The notes beneath the pieces are model-generated. The model was not told the origin of the DNA. It searched no databases and was given only the letters and a program-made list of their open reading frames with translations. Shown here in pieces: positions 55,201-62,892 of a DNA stretch of 64,000 bases. Made by a program: the position numbers and the translations under genes. Each line of letters opens with the position of its first letter. The stretch's first letter is position 1. This stretch comes from UBA7803 sp040219935 (GTDB lineage: Bacteria; Pseudomonadota; Gammaproteobacteria; Pseudomonadales; Azotimanducaceae), in the NCBI GenBank assembly GCA_040219935.1, contig JAVJUA010000063.1, positions 124,001-188,000 on the forward strand, written 5' to 3'.

Positions 55201-58049
55201 CCGAGCTGGACGGCGATCCCGGACCGGAGTACGTGTTCGCCTACCAGCCGGTGGGCAGCGCCGGATTCGCGCTGATGGCGTTCGATACCGACGGCTCCGA
55301 TCTCTGGAGCCACCATGAGCGCGACTATGTGGTTTCGGCCCTGCTCGCGGGCGAGCTGTCGACGCCGGTGGCCTTCGACTTCGATCGCGACGGCCGCGAC
55401 GAGCTGGTGGCCGTCTATCCCGGCGGCGGGTCGCTGGCGGCGGGGCTCTACATCTTCGCCGGCGACACCGGTGACGTGATCGCACACGCCCCGCTCAACC
55501 GCTCACCGGACGGCAACAGCGCGGTGACCGTGGCCGACGTCGACGGCGACGGCGCCGCCGAGATCGTCACCCGGGACAACGTCTCGCTCGGCTTCGACGA
55601 TCCGGTGCGCGTGTTCCAGGGCCTGCCTGGCAACCCGTTCCCGCCGGCGCGGCCGATCCGCAACCAGACCGTGTATCAGCCCACCTGGGTGAACGACGAT
55701 GGGTCCATTCCCACGTATCCGCGCCCGCACTGGCTGATTCCCGGGCTGAACAAGTTCTACGCCTCGGCGGTGATTCCGGGCGACCACGAGAGCACGGTGG
55801 ACGCTTTCCGTTACCGGGCGGGCAACGGCTTCGCCGAGTCCAACGAGGCGACCGTGGCGCTGCTGCTGGCGGACGTCAACGCGCCGTCGATCCTGTCGAC
55901 GCCGCCGCTTGCGGCCTCGCCTGGCTACGAGTACGTCTACGGGCTGCTCGCCACCGACGCCGACTTCGGCGACACCTTCACCTGGACCGTGCTCGACGGT
56001 CCGGCGGGCATGGCCATCGATGGCTTCGGCATTCTTACCTGGAGCCCGCAGACGGCCGACCTCGGCACCCACCGGGTGCAGATCGCCGTGACCGATTCCG
56101 ACGGCCACAGCGATACGCAGACCTACGACCTCGACGTGGTGCCGCCGGTGGTGGTGCCGACCCTGGTGGGCGCCCCGGACAGCGGCGCCGACGACAATCT
56201 GACCGGCGCCGGGCTCACCGTCGGCAACGTTACCCAGGCCTTCAGCCTGACGGTGCCAGCGGGCCAGGTCATCTCCCAGAGCGTGGCCGGCGGCAGTACG
56301 GCCGCGGCCGGCACCGTGGTCAACTACGTGGTGTCGCTGGGCCCGCCGCCCATCTTCGTGCCCGATCTCGAGGGGCTCACCGAAGCGGTGGCGACCAGCA
56401 CGCTGGCCGATGTCGGGCTGACGCTCGGCAGCGTCAGCTACGCCAACAGCGCCGCCACGCCCAGAGGCCTGGTGCTGGCCCAGTCCGTCGCGCCGCGCAC
56501 CGAGGTCGCCGCCGGCACTGCGGTGGACGTCACCGTCTCCGGCGGCCAGGCCGTGACGCTCGACCTGCAGCGCGACTTCCTCGGCCAGAACGAGTCGATG
56601 AGCTACACCGTCGGCGTGTTCGACAGCGCCGGAGTGGCGCAGCCGCTGCCGGGCGATCTGGAGGTCATGGTGGAGGCGGACGCCGACACCGTGGGCACGT
56701 TGCCCGTGGCGGGCGACGGCAACATCCTGACTGGTGCCGACAGCGAAGGCGGATTCACCCTCTGGGTACGCTCCGACTCCCTCGGCATCGAGCAGAGCGC
56801 CGCCTTCCTGGTCTCCGGCGCCTTCGGCTCCGAGGGCAGTCAGGACACCTACGCCACGTTCTCCGAGCAGCTCGGCCGCATCACCGACCGCTACGACGCG
56901 CTCGGCGCGGCGCTGCGCGGGGGTGATGTAGTCGCTGCCGCCGGCATCGGGGCCGAACTGGCCGCGCTGCGCGGGGCGCTGGATCTGGACGAGCTGGCGC
57001 TCACCCCGGCGGTGGCGCCGGCATCCGGATTCCTGCCCGACGCGATTCCGTACTTTCCGAGCACGGCCGATGAGTGGTTCGCCGATCAGGTGGGTCCCAC
57101 CCTGGCGGCCCTGGTGTCGTCGCGCACGTTCCTCGAGCGGCTCGACCCGGCGGTGGCGCGCAACGACGACATCCGCGCCCGGTTCCTGAACCAGCAGCTC
57201 GAGGCGCAGCTCACCGGGTTCGATGCCGAACTGCTGACCCGGCGCGGCACCGTGGTCTTCCGCTCGGAGCTGCACGAGCTGCTGTCCGTCGAGCTGCCGA
57301 GCCTGGTGGCTGCCGATCTCGACGTGGTGCTCGGCGCCCTCGGCGACGCCGGGCTGCTGGCCGACGCCCGAACCGCTGCAGAACTGTACGCCCGGCTGCC
57401 CGACCGGGCGCCCCGATCGCTGGCCGAGCGGCCGGCGTTTTTCACCCTGGGCGGCATGGTGAGCGCCAGCTCGTTCCGCATGCGGGTGGTCAAGGAGTTC
57501 TACTTCCCCATCGTCAAGCAGGTGGTGAAGAATCTGCAGAACCTGGCGGCGGAAGGCCTGCTGCAGAACTTCTTCGAGCCGGCGGCCATCCCCGGCATCG
57601 TCACCGGCGCCTCGCTGTCGTTCCACTCGTTCGGCCTGGGCAACTCGATCATCGAGGCGTACTCGTGGGCCGAGCACGCCAGCGGCAATCGGGTGCAGCT
57701 CATCGGCCCGACCCTGGTGGCCGACCTGTTCGATGCGGTGAGCGGCGTACGGGACGTACGTTTCAACAACGCGCGCGAGGTGCGGCGCTCGGTGCGTGCG
57801 GTACGAGAGGCCGCCACCAGCGCGGCGGGCGTGGTTCGCGACGGCTTCGCAGAGGTGTACCCCTCCAGCACCCTGGCGGGCTGCGTCTTCGACAGTGCCC
57901 CCGACTGCCGCCAGCTCGGTTTCACCGACGGCTTCCCCACGGTGCACACCGGCGGCAGCTTCCCCGGGCCGGTGCTGTTCATCGTCTACGACGCCGTGAG
58001 CGGCAACGTGTCCATCGGCAACTTCCTGTTCTTCCCCACCCCGGAATGA
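52254..58049 (+). CDS. Giant exported repeat protein (Ig-like, FG-GAP and PASTA domains)
   Basis: 1931 residues with a signal peptide (cut after PAWA near 22). Order: a unique N-terminal domain (about 23-145); a PKD-like domain (PPVADAGADQSAEPG, 148-240); four cadherin/He_PIG-type Ig-like domains, each ending in a sentence such as GLIEWLPAESQLG (about 240-615); a VCBS-like segment (VAVDDAYTLRRTE); at least seven FG-GAP repeats with DxDGDG calcium-type loops (about 685-1130, for example ADVDGDGEVELV and VTVADVDGDGAAEI); another Ig-like domain (about 1210-1295); two PASTA domains (about 1300-1430, VVPTLVGAPDSG and FVPDLEGLTEAVA); and a 500-residue C-terminal part of unknown type. It is likely surface-bound or secreted and may bind calcium or ligands. 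It is followed by a lipoprotein protease 10 bases on. Tandem ATGs at 52254 and 52257. Confidence 0.9.
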   Translation: MMRFLMCVLGMTLALAGVPAWAVGDASDDFQGKWGWGAGKPPASPPKLKVVGYRVVAKERVDKAWRMQLAVVVKNYGQPLDDVTLHFYSVSDKTVVEEGEVMLGHLPRGRTRSTDTLTVLHQQGVGWLRKHLRWKLDLGGGDPEENRPPVADAGADQSAEPGALIVLDGSASSDPDGDPLTFAWTLDAPAGSAAALSDPAAVSPSFLADLPGDYLAGLVVDDGEATSAPDSVRIVVATPNRAPSLAPVADQDAVAGRALSVQLAGSDPDGDPLTYALDAAPSGMTVDPGTGLIEWLPAESQLGSAAVTARVADPAGLAATQSFVVRVTAPEPNLPPAITSTPVTAAAVNGAYQYDVDATDPNADDVLTYTLLQAPDGMTIDAATGVIQWTPAATGPADVDLQVSDGAGGIDRQIFLILVSNGADDGAPTLQPIPDQTTIVGRTLMTMAVGSDPEGEALAYRLSNAPAGMMVNTGSGQILWTPTAGQVGSASATVVVTDPGGQSAQTGFAVTVLAEADNQPPVLAAIDDVSVAALSRLDLTFQATDADAGEVLTFALSGAPAGVDFDSGGSLSWLPTSEDLGARTLTVSVTDSAGAADSQSFTVTVVGNPGAPVAVDDAYTLRRTETLSVAAPGVLENDDGRGAPITASRTSDPSLGTVVGFTGDGSFGYVPPPIPPIEIGLDLQCSSPPAFDNSGVAAADVDGDGEVELVGLVTNGNASRLIVIDGATCAIERNVAIAPELGQFGFTSTATLVNLDDDPELEIVMPYFRFSDALPFGAGDRLIALNLDGTPVWSNPGGLSEAVSFSTINNDGDRYKGPTVVDLNGDGRPELIHGWTNVGGGFPSGVTAGAVVAYDGRTGAILWEYVGPPQTSIVNAPKNPLVVDLDLDGTVELIWHTSVLDHNGNLEFLLPTQLTLTRAGVPIGSRHLTTAVANFDNDPYPEIIGYDQTNQYLYEHTGALIWQRARPAPLNNFPLPFTDITVAELDGDPGPEYVFAYQPVGSAGFALMAFDTDGSDLWSHHERDYVVSALLAGELSTPVAFDFDRDGRDELVAVYPGGGSLAAGLYIFAGDTGDVIAHAPLNRSPDGNSAVTVADVDGDGAAEIVTRDNVSLGFDDPVRVFQGLPGNPFPPARPIRNQTVYQPTWVNDDGSIPTYPRPHWLIPGLNKFYASAVIPGDHESTVDAFRYRAGNGFAESNEATVALLLADVNAPSILSTPPLAASPGYEYVYGLLATDADFGDTFTWTVLDGPAGMAIDGFGILTWSPQTADLGTHRVQIAVTDSDGHSDTQTYDLDVVPPVVVPTLVGAPDSGADDNLTGAGLTVGNVTQAFSLTVPAGQVISQSVAGGSTAAAGTVVNYVVSLGPPPIFVPDLEGLTEAVATSTLADVGLTLGSVSYANSAATPRGLVLAQSVAPRTEVAAGTAVDVTVSGGQAVTLDLQRDFLGQNESMSYTVGVFDSAGVAQPLPGDLEVMVEADADTVGTLPVAGDGNILTGADSEGGFTLWVRSDSLGIEQSAAFLVSGAFGSEGSQDTYATFSEQLGRITDRYDALGAALRGGDVVAAAGIGAELAALRGALDLDELALTPAVAPASGFLPDAIPYFPSTADEWFADQVGPTLAALVSSRTFLERLDPAVARNDDIRARFLNQQLEAQLTGFDAELLTRRGTVVFRSELHELLSVELPSLVAADLDVVLGALGDAGLLADARTAAELYARLPDRAPRSLAERPAFFTLGGMVSASSFRMRVVKEFYFPIVKQVVKNLQNLAAEGLLQNFFEPAAIPGIVTGASLSFHSFGLGNSIIEAYSWAEHASGNRVQLIGPTLVADLFDAVSGVRDVRFNNAREVRRSVRAVREAATSAAGVVRDGFAEVYPSSTLAGCVFDSAPDCRQLGFTDGFPTVHTGGSFPGPVLFIVYDAVSGNVSIGNFLFFPTPE

Positions 58050-58059
58050 GCAGACGGCG

Positions 58060-58683
58060 ATGCTGAGGCGGCTCGGGCTGTGGCTGGTGCTGGCCGGTGT
58101 GCTGGGCGGCTGTGCCGCACGGCCGCCGGCCGGCGACGACTGGCACGCCGTGATCGTTGGCGCCGCGTCGGCGGTGGTGACCCTCACCGGCGCGGCGGGC
58201 ACGCTGGGCTCCGGGTTCTTCGTCGACGGCTCGGGCCTGGTGGTAACCAACGCCCACCTGGCGGCCGTGCCCGAGCTGCGGGTGCTGGACCGGGCCGGCG
58301 TCCAACACCGCCCAGAGCTGGTGTTCAGCGATCCCGACCTCGACCTCGCCGTACTGCGGATTGCCGCTACCGCGCCGGCGGTGCTGACCCTGCGCGAGGC
58401 GCCGGCCCGCATCGGCGAGCCGGTGCTGGCGCTGGGCAACCCGCTGGGTCTCGGGCTCGCTGCCAGCCGCGGCATCGTCAGTGCCGAACCGGCGGCCACC
58501 GGCTATCTGCAGCGGCTGCAGACCGACGCCGCCATCAATGCCGGCAATTCCGGCGGGCCCCTGCTCGATGCCGAGGGCCGTGTCATCGGCGTGGTCAACG
58601 CCAGAACGGCGGTGGGCCAGGGCGTGGGCTTTGCCGTGCCTGCTGACGCCTTGCGGCGCGTGCTGGCGGGGCTGACGCGGTAG
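58060..58683 (+). CDS. Lipoprotein trypsin-like serine protease (HtrA-like, no PDZ)
   Basis: 207-residue serine protease with a lipobox LGGC (C18) after a short signal peptide; Ala at +2 favours the outer membrane. The triad is H66 (TNAHLA), D95 (DLDLAVLR) and S164 (GNSGGPLL). The protein stops after one protease domain with no PDZ domain, unlike DegP/DegS. It lies 10 bases after the giant exported protein gene and may process or mature it. Confidence 0.88.
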   Translation: MLRRLGLWLVLAGVLGGCAARPPAGDDWHAVIVGAASAVVTLTGAAGTLGSGFFVDGSGLVVTNAHLAAVPELRVLDRAGVQHRPELVFSDPDLDLAVLRIAATAPAVLTLREAPARIGEPVLALGNPLGLGLAASRGIVSAEPAATGYLQRLQTDAAINAGNSGGPLLDAEGRVIGVVNARTAVGQGVGFAVPADALRRVLAGLTR

Positions 58684-58763
58684 TCCCCGGCAGGCACGGG
58701 AAGGCAGAGACCTCGCGACGGGTGGCAAACAGGGCGTGGATATTGGTATCGTCTGCGGTTCAA

Positions 58764-58783
58764 AACCGTCATCGGTGACGGTT
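58764..58783. promoter_or_regulatory. Perfect 20-base palindrome before the second Rieske gene
   Basis: AACCGTCA and TGACGGTT flank TCGG, a perfect 8-bp dyad, 23 bases upstream of the Rieske ATG at 58807. Its place between a weak TATTGGTATCGT promoter-like patch and the start codon fits a repressor operator. As RNA it would also form a stem, though without a T run. The cognate regulator is not obvious in the window. Confidence 0.5.
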
Positions 58784-58806
58784 ACCCAGATCGGGAGTCG
58801 CGAACC

Positions 58807-60162
58807 ATGGCCGAAATGTACAAAGAGCTGGATCCGGAGACGATGACGCGCTCTCCGGGCCTCACCTATCAGGACCTGCTCGATCAGGACACCCACGACG
58901 TGCCGCCGGTGCTGCGGCTGCAGTCGCCGCGGGACATGGGGCTGAACGACTTCTCCATCGACCGCTACATCAGCAAGGACTACCACGACAAGGAAGTGGA
59001 GCGGCTGTGGATGAAGGTCTGGCAGTTCGCCTGCCGCGAAGAGGAGATCCCCGAGCCGGGCGACCACATGCGCTACGACATCGCCGGACGCTCCTTTCTG
59101 ATCGTTCGCCAGCCCGACGGCGGCATCAAGACCTATCCCAACGCCTGCCTGCACCGCGGCCGCATGCTGAAGGAGAACGATGGTCACTGCTCCGAGATCC
59201 GCTGCCCGTTCCACGGCTTCGCCTGGCACCTGAACGGCGGCCTCAAGGACGTGCCGGCCAACTGGGACTTCCCGCAGATCCAGGAAGACAAGTTCGGCCT
59301 GCCGGAAATTCCCACCGACACCTGGGCCGGCTTCGTGTTCATCAATCCGGACCAGAACTGCGAGCCGCTGGCCCCCTTCATCAAGGACCTGGCGGATCAG
59401 TTCGAGCGCTGGAACCTGGGCTCGCTCTACATTCAGGCGCACGTGGCGAAGATCGTGCCCTGCAACTGGAAGATCGCCCAGGAGGCGTTCTGCGAGGCCT
59501 ACCACGTCAACGCCACGCACCCGCAGATTCTGCGCAGCCTCGGCGACGTCAACAGCCAGGTCGACATCTGGGAGAACTGCGCCCGGGTGATCACGCCCGG
59601 CGGCACGCCGAGCCCGCTGCTCGATTACGACGTTTCTGACAAGGACATTCTGCGGGCGATGATGGCGCTGCCCGACGATGCGGAGATTCCCGACCTGCCG
59701 GATGGCATGAATGCGCGGGCGTTTCTCGCGTCGATGAGCCGCGAAGCGCTGCGTCCGGATGCGGGCGACCGGGTGGACGAGTACTGCGACGCCGAGATCG
59801 TCGACAGCATCGACTACACCCAGTTTCCGAACTTCCACCCCTGGGGCGCGTTCAACAAGATCGTCTACCGCTTCCGGCCGAACGGCAACGACCACCGCAC
59901 CGCCATCATGGAGTGCTACCAGCTCATGCCGTTCGAGGGCGAGCGCCCGCCGGCGGCCAAGATCCACTGGCTCGAAGACGACGAGAAGTGGTCGTCCCGG
60001 CTCGGCTTCCTCGGCCGCGTGTTCGACCAGGACATGTTCAACATGCCGAACGTGCAGCTCGGTCTCGAGGCCACCTACAAGCCTGGGGTCACGCTGTCCG
60101 GGTACCAGGAATCCAAGGTGCGCTGGCTGCACCACAAGCTCACCGAGTGGGTCGGAGAATAG
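58807..60162 (+). CDS. Rieske non-heme iron oxygenase, alpha subunit type (second)
   Basis: 451-residue ring-hydroxylating-type oxygenase. The Rieske ligands are C114, H116 (CLHRG), C133 and H136 (CPFHGF). The catalytic iron ligands are H233 and H238 in NWKIAQEAFCEAYHVNATHP. It is longer than the first Rieske protein and shares only the motifs, so it is not a recent duplicate. No reductase, ferredoxin or beta subunit gene is next to it; only a 75-residue protein follows. An aromatic acid or terpenoid substrate is possible, but unproven. Confidence 0.92.
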   Translation: MAEMYKELDPETMTRSPGLTYQDLLDQDTHDVPPVLRLQSPRDMGLNDFSIDRYISKDYHDKEVERLWMKVWQFACREEEIPEPGDHMRYDIAGRSFLIVRQPDGGIKTYPNACLHRGRMLKENDGHCSEIRCPFHGFAWHLNGGLKDVPANWDFPQIQEDKFGLPEIPTDTWAGFVFINPDQNCEPLAPFIKDLADQFERWNLGSLYIQAHVAKIVPCNWKIAQEAFCEAYHVNATHPQILRSLGDVNSQVDIWENCARVITPGGTPSPLLDYDVSDKDILRAMMALPDDAEIPDLPDGMNARAFLASMSREALRPDAGDRVDEYCDAEIVDSIDYTQFPNFHPWGAFNKIVYRFRPNGNDHRTAIMECYQLMPFEGERPPAAKIHWLEDDEKWSSRLGFLGRVFDQDMFNMPNVQLGLEATYKPGVTLSGYQESKVRWLHHKLTEWVGE

Positions 60163-60164
60163 CC

Positions 60165-60392
60165 ATGTCGCTGTCGCATCCGTTCGATCCCGAGTCGATC
60201 TACGAGCTGATGGAGGATGGCAACATCCGGGTCAGCAAGGGCGGCAAGCACGGCATCTTCAGCCCCAAGGGCGTGCACCTCTCCGGCGAGATCCGCGAGG
60301 CGGATCCGCAAGTGTGCGTGTGGGTGAACAACGTGCCGAACCCGGATACCCAGCTCACCACCTCGCGGATCGCCGGCCGGGACGCGAGCTGA
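60165..60392 (+). CDS. Small conserved-looking protein paired with Rieske oxygenase
   Basis: 75-residue cytoplasmic protein whose ATG lies 2 bases after the Rieske stop codon. It contains SKGGKHGIFSPKGVHLSGEI and VCVWVNNVPNPDTQL. There is no cysteine motif for a cluster (a single Cys) and no membrane segment. The tight coupling suggests a small partner or assembly factor for the oxygenase. I do not recognise a family. Confidence 0.7.
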   Translation: MSLSHPFDPESIYELMEDGNIRVSKGGKHGIFSPKGVHLSGEIREADPQVCVWVNNVPNPDTQLTTSRIAGRDAS

Positions 60393-60413
60393 GCGCGCGC
60401 CCGGCGGCGCGCT
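60392..60413. terminator. Hairpin between convergent genes (possible terminator)
   Basis: AGCGCGC and GCGCGCT form a 7-bp stem around GCCCGGCG, exactly in the 19-base gap between the 75-residue protein gene and the convergent kinase gene. A bidirectional stop is plausible. There is no T run on either strand, so confidence is low. Confidence 0.3.
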
Positions 60414-62820
60414 ACAGCGCGCTCAGCCGGGCCGCCGCCGATCTGGTGCGCTCGTCTTCGGGGCCCAGCTCGGCTTCCAGCCGGGCGTGTCCCTCCACCA
60501 GCAGCGGCTGCGCCGCCCCGCGATCGCCCGCCAGCAGCAGGCACTCGCCGAGCAGGCTCATGCTTGAGGCGACGCTCCAGTTGGCGTCGCCGTGCAGGGC
60601 GCGGCGGGTGTCCAGGGAAGTCTGCAGCAGCCCCCTGCCGCGCTCGAACTGACCCGCCTTGCAGTGCAGCGCGCCCGCCACGTTCTGCACGTAGGCGGTC
60701 ACCGGGTGCATGGGTTCGAGCACGCCGTCGGCCCGCTCCAGCACGTGTGCCATCAGCGTTGCGCCGGGTCCATGCTCGCCGCTACGCAGGTAGAGGTAGC
60801 CGAGCGAGGTCATCATCATGAGCGTGTCCGGGTGCTTGTCACCCAGGCCGCGCTCCAGCCGCTCGACGGCCTCTTGGTACAGATCGTCTGCTTCGGCGAG
60901 GCGGTCCATGCGTACCAGCAGGCTGGCGCGGTTGCCCACGGCCATGCCGTGCTTGGCGTCGCCGGCGCCGCTCGACTTCAGCAGGCGGATGGATTCCGAC
61001 AGCAGCCGGTCGCCCGACGCGAGATCGCCCTGGTTGATCAGGAGCTGCGCCAGATTCGACAGCGTGGAGCTCTGGCCTTCCGGGTCGTCGGTCCCCGGGC
61101 GCTGATAGTGGTCGAGCGAGCGCCGGTAGTAGGCCTCGGCGGTCGCCGTGTCGTCGGTCTCGCTGTAGCTGGTGCCGAGGTCGTTCAGCAGGCTCGCGTA
61201 CATCGCCGCTGGGACGTTGCCGGCGGCGTCGAGAATGGCCAGTGCTCGCTCGTAGGCGGCGATGGCGGTGTCGACGTCGTAGCGGTCCAGGGCGGCGCGG
61301 CCGTGGGCCCGGTGGGCGGCCGCTCTGCGCAGTTCCGAGACGTCGGTGGCCCTCTCCGCCAGGGCTACTGCCTGCTGCGCGTAATCGAGCCCCTTGTCCA
61401 GATCGCCGCGCCCGACGAACACCTCTCCCAGGGCGGACAGCAGATAGACGCGCGATTCCGGCCGCTCGGCGAACGCATCGGTCATCGCATCCTCGGCGTA
61501 GTCCAGCACGTCGTCGAGGGTGCGCTCGTTGCCGATGCCCTCCCACGGATTGGCGGAGAACAGCATGGACTGCAGAAACTGCACCGCATCTTCGGCCGTC
61601 GCCGCCTCGCGGGCGGCGACGTCGCGCTGGGTGCGGGCAATGTCGGCCTGCACCGCGGACACCATCGTGGCGATTCCCAGGCTCAGCGCGATGGCCGTGG
61701 CGGCGCCGACGCCGATCCAGTTGCGCCGACAGAAACGGCCAGCGCGGTACAGACGTGACCCCGCGCGCACGCTCACCGGCTGGCGTGACCGGTAGCGCTG
61801 CACGTCGTCGCACAGCGCCGTGACCGAGCTGTAGCGCCGGGTCGGCTCGATGGCGAGCGCGTTGCCGATGATGGCGTCCAGGTCGCCGCGCAGGTGGCGG
61901 GCCAGGCGCCGGTCGCGCGCCTGCACTACGGCGCTGGCAGCGGGCGCCGGCACGGTGCTGAGCTGCTCGACTACGGCCGCCGGGGCGAGCCCGGACAAAT
62001 CGTGAAAACGCTCCCCGGTCAGCGTCTCGTAGAGCAGCAGCCCCAGGGCATAAATGTCGCTGGCTACCGTCAGCAGCTCGCCGCGGGCCTGCTCGGGGCT
62101 CGCGTACGAGGCCGTCATCAGCCCCGCCAGGGCCGGGTCGCCGTCGTGCTCGGCGGCCGCGAGCGGCCGGGCGATGCCGAAGTCGAGCAGCTTCGGCCGG
62201 CCATCCTCGGTCACCAGGATGTTGCTCGGCTTCAGATCACCATGAACGATCAGGTGGCGGTGGGCATAGGCGATGGCGTCGGCGATGTCGAGAAACAGCC
62301 GCAGGCGGTCGTCGAGGGACGGTTGGGCCTGCTCGAGGTAGCGGTCCAGCGGCAGCCCGCTCACGCGTTCCATGACCACGTACGGCAGGCCGTCGGCCGT
62401 AGTGCCACCGTCCAGCAGGGTGGTGATGCCCGGGTGCTGCAGGTCGGCGAGAATCTGCCGCTCCATCTGGAATTGCCGCCGCACGCGCTCGCCGGGCGCC
62501 GCCAGGCCGATGACCTTGATGGCCACCTGCTGGTCGACGACGCCGTCGTTGCGTTCGGCCAGGTACACCTCGCCCATGCCGCCCCGGCCGATCGTCTCGC
62601 GAATCCGGTAGGGGCCGAGCTGCTCGCCGGTACGATCGACCGGCGCGATCACGCTCGGGCGCAACGCGGCGGTGGGCATTGCCGACGTGGCCTGCTCGGC
62701 GAGCTCCAGCATGGCCAGCAGCTTATCGCGCTGCGCGGGCGGGGCGTTGTCGGTCAGGTAGCGACGTCGTTGCGCCGGCGGCAGCTGCAAAGCCTCCTCC
62801 AGCCATTCCAGCACGTTCAT
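60412..62820 (-). CDS. Membrane Ser/Thr protein kinase with periplasmic TPR domain
   Basis: 802 residues. The cytoplasmic kinase domain is at about 70-345, with glycine loop G78-x-G80-x-x-G83, ATP lysine K102, catalytic HGDLKPSN (D195; Gly replaces the Arg of HRD) and D213-F-G. One transmembrane helix at about 368-391 follows a basic stretch. A long region of TPR helices (about 430-800) is thus predicted outside the membrane as the sensor. This is the layout of PknS/PknT kinases that activate ECF43 sigma factors by phosphorylation. The candidate target is the sigma factor at 51476-52063. No phosphatase gene is adjacent. Confidence 0.92.
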   Translation of the reverse strand: MNVLEWLEEALQLPPAQRRRYLTDNAPPAQRDKLLAMLELAEQATSAMPTAALRPSVIAPVDRTGEQLGPYRIRETIGRGGMGEVYLAERNDGVVDQQVAIKVIGLAAPGERVRRQFQMERQILADLQHPGITTLLDGGTTADGLPYVVMERVSGLPLDRYLEQAQPSLDDRLRLFLDIADAIAYAHRHLIVHGDLKPSNILVTEDGRPKLLDFGIARPLAAAEHDGDPALAGLMTASYASPEQARGELLTVASDIYALGLLLYETLTGERFHDLSGLAPAAVVEQLSTVPAPAASAVVQARDRRLARHLRGDLDAIIGNALAIEPTRRYSSVTALCDDVQRYRSRQPVSVRAGSRLYRAGRFCRRNWIGVGAATAIALSLGIATMVSAVQADIARTQRDVAAREAATAEDAVQFLQSMLFSANPWEGIGNERTLDDVLDYAEDAMTDAFAERPESRVYLLSALGEVFVGRGDLDKGLDYAQQAVALAERATDVSELRRAAAHRAHGRAALDRYDVDTAIAAYERALAILDAAGNVPAAMYASLLNDLGTSYSETDDTATAEAYYRRSLDHYQRPGTDDPEGQSSTLSNLAQLLINQGDLASGDRLLSESIRLLKSSGAGDAKHGMAVGNRASLLVRMDRLAEADDLYQEAVERLERGLGDKHPDTLMMMTSLGYLYLRSGEHGPGATLMAHVLERADGVLEPMHPVTAYVQNVAGALHCKAGQFERGRGLLQTSLDTRRALHGDANWSVASSMSLLGECLLLAGDRGAAQPLLVEGHARLEAELGPEDERTRSAAARLSAL

Positions 62821-62852
62821 GCCGTTCTCAACCCCAATCCCACTGCTCTGGA

Positions 62853-62882
62853 AATATGGCTGCCGCAGCGGGCGAGCGTCAA
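62853..62882 (-). promoter_or_regulatory. Candidate sigma70 promoter of the Ser/Thr kinase gene
   Basis: On the minus strand, TTGACG (62882-62877) and CATATT (62858-62853) are 18 bases apart. The -10 box is 32 bases upstream of the kinase ATG. Housekeeping expression of the kinase would fit a sensor that must be present before the signal. Confidence 0.5.
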
Positions 62883-62892
62883 CCGCGGTGGC

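Noticed and set aside
55503..58499. 998-codon open frame on the minus strand opposite the giant exported protein and protease
   Set aside because: Antisense shadow: no motifs, and it crosses gene boundaries and the promoter-proximal region of the protease.
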